Below, piece by piece: positions 8,184 through 11,565 of a stretch of 11,565 nucleotides of DNA (position 1 is its first letter; each line of letters starts with the position of its first letter). Made by a program: the position numbers and the translations under genes. The stretch comes from Thermoplasmata archaeon (lineage in GTDB: Archaea > Thermoplasmatota > Thermoplasmata > RBG-16-68-12 > JAGMCJ01): contig JAGMCJ010000120.1 in assembly GCA_023129265.1 (NCBI GenBank), positions 1-11,565 on the forward strand. The letters run 5' to 3'. Under the pieces are notes generated by a model. It was not told where the DNA came from. It saw only the letters and a list, made by a program, of their open reading frames with translations, and did not search any database.

Positions 8184-8184
8184 T
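8164..8184 (+). repeat. Putative attL: direct-repeat copy in the tRNA-Val 3' end
   Basis: Left copy of the direct repeat, inside the T-loop, T-stem and acceptor stem of tRNA-Val. It shares 15 exact bases with 9616-9630, then differs by one extra G before CCCAT. Confidence 0.5.
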
Positions 8185-8487
8185 GGATCTGCTTGTTATT
8201 ATTGTGCATGGAGTCCTGATTCCCAGGAGGGGCGTGACCTCCCTTTCGGACAGGGTGTTTCTCTATATCGGAGGGGTCCGAGCGCTTCCTTCGAAAATCC
8301 CTTCGGCTCCTATTCAATCCCCTACCTGTTGGACCGCGTCCACTCCTGTGAGCCTCCGGCCCAGGTAAGGGACCTCCAACTAGAAGTCATCCTCAAGGTG
8401 AAGTTCTGCCAGGCCTAAGAAAGATTCTCGAGCATTCACACAGATTATTGGATGGGCTCGGACGAACTGGGCAATCTTGCTTGTCGC
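8184..8487. other. Non-coding stretch between tRNA-Val and the HEPN operator
   Basis: About 300 bases without a convincing gene. The open frames crossing it run into the tRNA or have no homolog-like composition. GC (57% in one sampled row) is nearer the chromosome than the HEPN/MNT genes. Small hairpins are possible (GGAGG/CCTCC near 8226-8242), but I recognise no structured RNA family. Confidence 0.5.
8190..8204 (+). terminator. T-rich tract after tRNA-Val
   Basis: A T-rich run begins seven bases after the tRNA (TTGTTATTATTG). Archaeal RNA polymerase can terminate at such tracts without a hairpin. A short GGAGG/CCTCC hairpin (8226-8230 with 8238-8242) follows and could assist. Weak evidence. 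Confidence 0.3.
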
Positions 8488-8508
8488 TTCTGTTATGCAC
8501 CTACAGAA
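8488..8508. promoter_or_regulatory. Dyad 1, operator-like, upstream of the HEPN TATA box
   Basis: A 21-base imperfect dyad: TTCTGTTA, five bases, CTACAGAA (six of eight positions pair). It ends where the BRE/TATA of the HEPN promoter begins, so a bound protein would interfere with TBP/TFB. It is one of four related sites around the cassette. Confidence 0.5.
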
Positions 8509-8519
8509 AACCTTATGTA
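8507..8519 (+). promoter_or_regulatory. HEPN/MNT promoter (BRE plus TATA box)
   Basis: AAAAC followed by CTTATGTA (8512-8519) resembles a BRE/TATA pair. A start site about 26 bases downstream would fall at about 8540-8545, immediately before ATG 8547, giving a leaderless or nearly leaderless transcript. This supports 8547 as the HEPN start. Confidence 0.5.
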
Positions 8520-8526
8520 GGCGATA

Positions 8527-8546
8527 TTCTGTTATGCGTAATAGAC
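8527..8546. promoter_or_regulatory. Dyad 2, operator-like, at the HEPN transcription start
   Basis: A 20-base degenerate dyad: TTCTGTTA, four bases, TAATAGAC (six of eight positions pair). It shares TTCTGTTATGC with dyad 1 and starts exactly 39 bases after it. It lies between the TATA box and ATG 8547. Confidence 0.45.
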
Positions 8547-8891
8547 ATGAAAGCCCATGACCATCTAGGGAAGGCGGAGGAAATCAGGCAAAGCATCGAA
8601 GAACTGCTGAGGGATGGCGATAGGCACGTATCATCCATCGTCGAACTCGCCTTCGGGCTCATGCATCATTTGATTGCGTATGGCCTGGAAAACAAATATG
8701 GTGAGCACAGGGATGTGCATTATGGTATACCCGCTCTTCTTAGGAAGAAGGACGAAGACTCTATTGCGGTACTCTTCGAAAGGCTAACCTCCTTGCGCCA
8801 CGGAAGATGGTATGGCGGGAAGGGTAATGGAGAGGTTGTGAGAGAGGCCATGAAAATAATAGGGAAGATCGAGAGATGGTGCAAGGAATGA
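8547..8891 (+). CDS. HEPN-domain protein, probable RNase toxin of a HEPN/MNT pair
   Basis: Small all-helical protein of 114 residues. HEPN proteins of this operon type act as toxic RNases that the adjacent nucleotidyltransferase neutralises by AMPylation (type VII toxin-antitoxin, MntA/HepT). A candidate catalytic R-x5-H is R79 to H85, followed by Y89 in the segment RHGRWYGG; the canonical pattern is R-x4-6-H, and in HepT a nearby tyrosine is modified. Helical segments lie at about 5-22, 26-49, 71-84 and 95-113. An in-frame ATG at 8448 exists, but ATG 8547 lies just beyond the TATA box and dyad 2 and begins the recognisable domain, so I chose it. It overlaps the next gene as ATGA. The assignment rests on motif, size and partner; activity is inferred. 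Confidence 0.75.
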   Translation: MKAHDHLGKAEEIRQSIEELLRDGDRHVSSIVELAFGLMHHLIAYGLENKYGEHRDVHYGIPALLRKKDEDSIAVLFERLTSLRHGRWYGGKGNGEVVREAMKIIGKIERWCKE

Positions 8892-9526
8892 TACCAGAGG
8901 AGTTCGCATTGCCGATAGTGGATTTCGTGAATCGCCTGGACGAAGTGCCACACCTGAGCGCTGCCATACTCTTCGGGTCAGTTGCGAAGGGCGATGTTCA
9001 CAAGAAGAGCGACATAGATATTCTTCTCCTTTTCGAAATGAGTGGGAACCCCGAGACGAAAAGAGAGAGTGAGATTGCGCACCAGATAGCCTCTGAGATC
9101 TCAAAAAAGCGCGGTTTGGAACATTCATTCTCTTTCGTGATGTACAATGTCAAGGAGATCGGATCAGCGGAGATGACATTCCTGAGGAAGGTTGTGGAGG
9201 AGGGCATCGGTATTTGGATGAGGGCGGACGTGGCAGTACCCGACAAACTGAAGTCTCATCTCGTGGCCAGGAAGATAATCAGTTACTCATTGAGTGGCCT
9301 CTTGCCAAGGGAGAAGATGGCCGTCCATAGGGCCCTGTACGGATACCGTGTGGTGAAGACGGTTGGGGACAAGGAGTATGTGAATGAGTCTCCCGGCCTG
9401 ATTGAAGACGTAGGCGAGAAGTTAGGTCCAGGTCTTGTGATGGTCGACCCAAAACGGGCAAAGGATGTGATACATGTCCTTCAACGGCATGGAGCGGATT
9501 TCGAATCCAGAGATGTTTGGGTCTAG
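8888..9526 (+). CDS. MNT-type nucleotidyltransferase, probable antitoxin
   Basis: Protein of 212 residues from ATG 8888. The nucleotidyltransferase signature is clear: G30-S31, ten residues, then D42-I-D44, preceded by the strand AAILFGS. A third catalytic carboxylate is not obvious in the following region (HSFSFVMYN, around 97-105). The N-terminal half is the minimal nucleotidyltransferase domain; about residues 115-212 form an additional domain containing RALYGYRVVK and a C-terminal VW-V end, longer than minimal MntA proteins. ATG 8888 overlaps the HEPN stop by four bases; an alternative ATG at 8876 would overlap by 16. The likely role is AMPylation and silencing of the upstream HEPN toxin. 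Codon and base use are more AT-rich than the neighbouring transporter genes. Confidence 0.8.
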   Translation: MIPEEFALPIVDFVNRLDEVPHLSAAILFGSVAKGDVHKKSDIDILLLFEMSGNPETKRESEIAHQIASEISKKRGLEHSFSFVMYNVKEIGSAEMTFLRKVVEEGIGIWMRADVAVPDKLKSHLVARKIISYSLSGLLPREKMAVHRALYGYRVVKTVGDKEYVNESPGLIEDVGEKLGPGLVMVDPKRAKDVIHVLQRHGADFESRDVWV

Positions 9527-9530
9527 ACTT

Positions 9531-9551
9531 TTCTGTTATCTAATGACAGAA
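9531..9551. promoter_or_regulatory. Dyad 3, downstream of MNT
   Basis: A 21-base dyad: TTCTGTTA, five bases, TGACAGAA (seven of eight positions pair), four bases after the MNT stop. It belongs to the same family as dyads 1, 2 and 4. Confidence 0.5.
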
Positions 9552-9569
9552 TGGTCATCTTGAGGGGAC

Positions 9570-9590
9570 TTCTGTTATCTCGTAACAGAA
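9570..9590. promoter_or_regulatory. Dyad 4, perfect palindromic arms
   Basis: A 21-base dyad with perfect eight-base arms, TTCTGTTA and TAACAGAA, around TCTCG. It starts exactly 39 bases after dyad 3. No T-tract follows, so a plain terminator is less likely than a protein-binding or recombination site. Confidence 0.55.
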
Positions 9591-9615
9591 CTGAGGTGGG
9601 ATTCGCAGTGTCCGA

Positions 9616-9636
9616 TTCGAATCCGCCCGGCCCATG
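9616..9636 (+). repeat. Putative attR: tRNA-Val 3'-end fragment
   Basis: Right copy of the direct repeat. TTCGAATCCGCCCGG matches tRNA bases 8164-8178 exactly, then CCCATG follows after loss of one G. The bases 5' of it cannot form a T-stem with CCGCC, so it is not a functional tRNA. Confidence 0.55.
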
Positions 9637-9764
9637 ATTGATATTTCTCGAGGAGTCCCCTCAAATAGACCACCGTTTCATGGAGTAAACGAGCGTTTAG
9701 TACACAAAACTGACGTGAAGAACGCACGAACTCTCCATATCGATTAGGAGTAGATGATCGATTC
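9637..9764. other. Convergent intergenic region
   Basis: Short AT-richer stretch between the island and the 3' end of the phosphoesterase gene on the other strand. It holds AGTCCCCTCAA (9654-9664), the reverse complement of 9560-9570, and a short dyad TAAACG-AG-CGTTTA (9686-9699). No gene is seen. Confidence 0.5.
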
Positions 9765-10511
9765 TCATTCCGAAGGGACCATTAGGTCCTTCAGCCTCCC
9801 GAGGTCAACTCCATTCAACAGATAGACTCTGGAGTTCTCCAGGTCGATGAGGTCGGACCTCAGAATCGGTCCCATCGGTCTTGACCTCGGACTGTTGACA
9901 GGGAATCCGCCGCAGAAATCGTTGAAGCTCGGAATCACGATTAGCTCCTGCGGATTCGCACCGTACCTCTTTCCCCCGCCTATGAACTCGGCTCTCAGCC
10001 AGCATCGCTTTGTCATCCTGAGTCCGAGCCTGTCCACGAACAGAACGGAGGGATGGACGTGACCCATGCATAAGACCTCGGAGTCCATGGTCTCCTGGTT
10101 CGGCCAGGCGTATCCGTGGGTGAAGCCGACATCATCCAGTTTGATGCCCCTCGGGTCGTGCACCTTCACCGTCTCCGGCAGGATGCCGAGGATGTTGGCA
10201 TCGTGGTTGCCGGGGACAAGATGGACTTCCGGGACCACTTCCAGAACTCTCTCGAAGAAGGGAGGGATCTCCGCTCTTTCCTGCGGGCTGACGCCCTTGA
10301 TCTTGTGCTTGATGTCGCCCACTATGACAGCCCTCTCCGCCTTGTGGCGGTCGGCAATGCCGATTAGCCTCTCCAGCATCCGCTCCGTCTGGCTTGGAAT
10401 CACGAACCCGGACTCTCTGAAGCCGAACTCGATGCCGATATGAAGGTCTGCAACGACTATCGTCCTGTCGAAGAGCAGTGCAGCTTCATCAGGAACGGGC
10501 TGAAGCTTCAA
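9765..10511 (-). CDS. Calcineurin-like metallophosphoesterase (archaeal COG1407 type)
   Basis: Cytoplasmic metal-dependent phosphoesterase, 248 residues from a TTG start. Metal-ligand motifs in order: D22-x-H24 (ADLHIG), G65-D66, G101-N-H-D104, H132-G (THGYAWP), and G150-H-V-H153. The C-terminal features are family-like: PSFNDFCGG and VYLLNGVDLGRL. The ATG of the longest frame (10568) would overlap the nnr gene by 47 bases; TTG 10511 is preferred because it follows the nnr stop by 10 bases, has GGTGGT (complement of 10517-10522) five bases upstream, and begins the recognisable domain. The substrate is unknown; related bacterial enzymes accompany DNA repair ligases, but nothing here shows that. 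It is probably co-transcribed with nnr. Confidence 0.85.
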   Translation of the reverse strand: MKLQPVPDEAALLFDRTIVVADLHIGIEFGFRESGFVIPSQTERMLERLIGIADRHKAERAVIVGDIKHKIKGVSPQERAEIPPFFERVLEVVPEVHLVPGNHDANILGILPETVKVHDPRGIKLDDVGFTHGYAWPNQETMDSEVLCMGHVHPSVLFVDRLGLRMTKRCWLRAEFIGGGKRYGANPQELIVIPSFNDFCGGFPVNSPRSRPMGPILRSDLIDLENSRVYLLNGVDLGRLKDLMVPSE

Positions 10512-10521
10512 CTGTGACCAC

Positions 10522-11565
10522 CTACGTCTTGAGGAAGGTCTTGAGAACCTCGGGTATCTCCGACACAACGTCCGTGGGAGTGAGTCCGTAGCTCAGCTTC
10601 TCGAAGGCCAGGTCCCCGGCGGAGCCGCTCATGAACGCACCCATCCTCGCAGCGTTGAACGGCGCCACATTCCTGGCCAGAAGGGAACCGCATATCCCGG
10701 CGAGGACGTCTCCCGTCCCGCCGACGGTCATCGCCACGTTTCCGGTCCTGTTCAGCTTCAGTCGCCCCTCTCCGGCGATTATGTCCACGGCCCCCTTGAA
10801 AAGCACGGTGAACTCGTTCTCCTTCGAGAAGGAATCGATGAATCGGGCTCTCTCTTCCACGTCTTTCGGAGGCTTCTTCCCGCAGAGCCTCTCGAGCTCC
10901 GCCGAGTGCGGGGTGACAATGCACTTCTTCCCCTTGATCGTGCTCAGGTCCTCGGCCACAGCAGTGATGCCATCCGCGTCTACGACGAATGGGATGTCGA
11001 GCTTCGAAACGAACTCCCTGACGGCTTCCAACGTCTCATCTTCCAGTCCGAGTCCGGGTCCTATGACCGCGGCGTCAACATCTTGGGCCATCTCCAAGAG
11101 GTTGTCGATATTCCCCGGGTTGAGGAAGTCCCCTCTCAGGGATCGCACTATGAGGGCCGGGGAGAAGGACGCCACGACCTGCCAAGCCTTTTCAGGAACC
11201 GCGACTCGGACGAGGTCGCAACCCGCGCGGAGCGCGGCAAGTCCGACGAGCGCGGGAGCACCGGTGAATGGCCCGCCACAGACGACAAGCAGTATGCCGT
11301 TCTGGCCCTTATGGGACTCGTCCGCGGGGCGCGGGTAGTAAATCAGCTCGCCGGGCCCAGTGAACCGGTCCGCATCCTCTGGGATGCCGATGTCGACCTT
11401 CACGATCTTGCCCGAGCTCTTCTCGTTCATTCCGATCTTGGTGTCGTGGAACGTCACGGTCACCGTCGGCCTTACGGCAGTGTCCGAGCCAAGTCCGCTC
11501 GGCACGTCCACAGAGAGAACGGGCTTGCCTGAGTTGTTGATGAGGTCGATGAGGGTCTTGAGCGG
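10522..11565 (-). CDS. nnr: Bifunctional NAD(P)H-hydrate repair enzyme Nnr, 5' partial
   Basis: Repairs hydrated NADH and NADPH. The N-terminal epimerase (NnrE/YjeF_N) domain interconverts the R and S forms, and the C-terminal domain (NnrD) is an ADP- or ATP-dependent dehydratase. The frame is open to the right edge (upstream residues include KPVLSVDVPSGL), so the start is outside the window and the GTG at 11511 is internal. Visible epimerase end: DVPSGL, then TVTFHDTKIGM and VVD-like VDIGIPEDA. Dehydratase motifs: GAPALVGLAALRAGCDLV, VIGPGLG, VVDADGI, TPHSAELERL, and the nucleotide-binding GGTGDVLAG. All core motifs are intact. The phosphoesterase gene follows 10 bases downstream on the same strand. 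Confidence 0.93.
   Translation of the reverse strand, partial: PLKTLIDLINNSGKPVLSVDVPSGLGSDTAVRPTVTVTFHDTKIGMNEKSSGKIVKVDIGIPEDADRFTGPGELIYYPRPADESHKGQNGILLVVCGGPFTGAPALVGLAALRAGCDLVRVAVPEKAWQVVASFSPALIVRSLRGDFLNPGNIDNLLEMAQDVDAAVIGPGLGLEDETLEAVREFVSKLDIPFVVDADGITAVAEDLSTIKGKKCIVTPHSAELERLCGKKPPKDVEERARFIDSFSKENEFTVLFKGAVDIIAGEGRLKLNRTGNVAMTVGGTGDVLAGICGSLLARNVAPFNAARMGAFMSGSAGDLAFEKLSYGLTPTDVVSEIPEVLKTFLKT

Larger units (their letters stand above)
8164..9636. mobile_element. Putative tRNA-Val-targeted integrated island carrying a HEPN/MNT pair
   Basis: The left boundary is the tRNA 3' end: TTCGAATCCGCCCGG (8164-8178), continuing to GGGCCCATG. The right boundary is the copy at 9616-9630 followed by CCCATG, differing by one missing G. 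Similarity does not extend 5' of the T-loop, as expected for an attachment core and not for a decayed tRNA gene. Between them lie the toxin-antitoxin pair, with visibly lower GC (sampled rows 47-48%, against about 53-60% in sampled rows of the transporter operon). No integrase is seen, so if this is an element it is a remnant or a passenger mobilised in trans. Confidence 0.45.

Noticed and set aside
8129..8317. Minus-strand frame with GPGRIRTADIHLVRVTS
   Set aside because: This is the familiar false peptide obtained by translating the antisense strand of a tRNA gene.
8065..8418. Plus-strand open frame of 117 codons spanning the tRNA
   Set aside because: It translates straight through the tRNA-Val, starts inside the preceding gene's end and has no ribosome site or recognisable protein pattern.
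8184..8487. Structured non-coding RNA after tRNA-Val
   Set aside because: I looked for SRP or RNase P RNA hallmarks and found only short hairpins without a recognisable family signature.
9500..9508. TTCGAATCC inside the end of the MNT gene, a third copy of the tRNA-like core
   Set aside because: Only nine bases match and the sequence is coding; chance is sufficient.
9592..9634. A second, degenerate tRNA gene
   Set aside because: GAGGTG precedes the T-loop copy as in tRNA-Val, but spacing is wrong and no T-stem can pair; an attachment copy explains it better.
9686..9699. Short dyad TAAACG-AG-CGTTTA between convergent genes
   Set aside because: Only six-base arms, no repeat elsewhere and no gene positioned to use it; it could be chance.

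Overview
The window looks archaeal, and I would place it in the Euryarchaeota, most likely on the Thermoplasmata side; that placement is inference from style, not a database match. The evidence is: a tRNA gene with no encoded CCA, BRE/TATA-type promoter elements, strong GAGGTGAT-type ribosome binding sites, a surface protein rich in N-X-S/T sequons, a HEPN/nucleotidyltransferase pair, and an archaeal-type calcineurin-like phosphoesterase beside a bifunctional NAD(P)HX repair enzyme.

Bases 2-8068 (+ strand) are one tightly packed operon encoding a dipeptide/oligopeptide-type (Dpp/Opp family) ABC importer: permease 1 (5' end outside the window), permease 2, ATPase 1, ATPase 2, then two small membrane-associated proteins of unknown function. 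Genes overlap or are a few bases apart, so they are probably co-translated. No substrate-binding lipoprotein is visible. Every transporter subunit is unusual. Permease 1 has an extended extracytoplasmic loop. Permease 2 is 1101 residues because about 815 residues of beta-propeller sequence (PQQ-like blades interrupted by a kelch block) sit in its TM1-TM2 loop. ATPase 1 has a charged insertion between Walker A and the Q-loop. ATPase 2 ends in an eight-ligand RING-like zinc finger. I infer a transporter carrying its own large extracellular receptor or scaffold.

Bases 8111-9636 look like a small integrated accessory island. It starts with an intact tRNA-Val(UAC), contains a lower-GC HEPN toxin/MNT nucleotidyltransferase antitoxin pair with ATGA overlap, and ends with a near-exact copy of the tRNA 3' end, as expected for attL/attR of a tRNA-targeting integrative element. 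Two pairs of a 20-21 bp dyad (TTCTGTTA-N5-TAACAGAA type) flank the toxin-antitoxin cassette. Within each pair the dyads start exactly 39 bp apart. The upstream pair brackets the TATA box. No integrase is in the window.

Bases 9765-11565 (- strand) are housekeeping: the 3' part of nnr (NAD(P)HX epimerase/dehydratase), running off the right edge, followed 10 bases later by a COG1407-type metallophosphoesterase with a probable TTG start.
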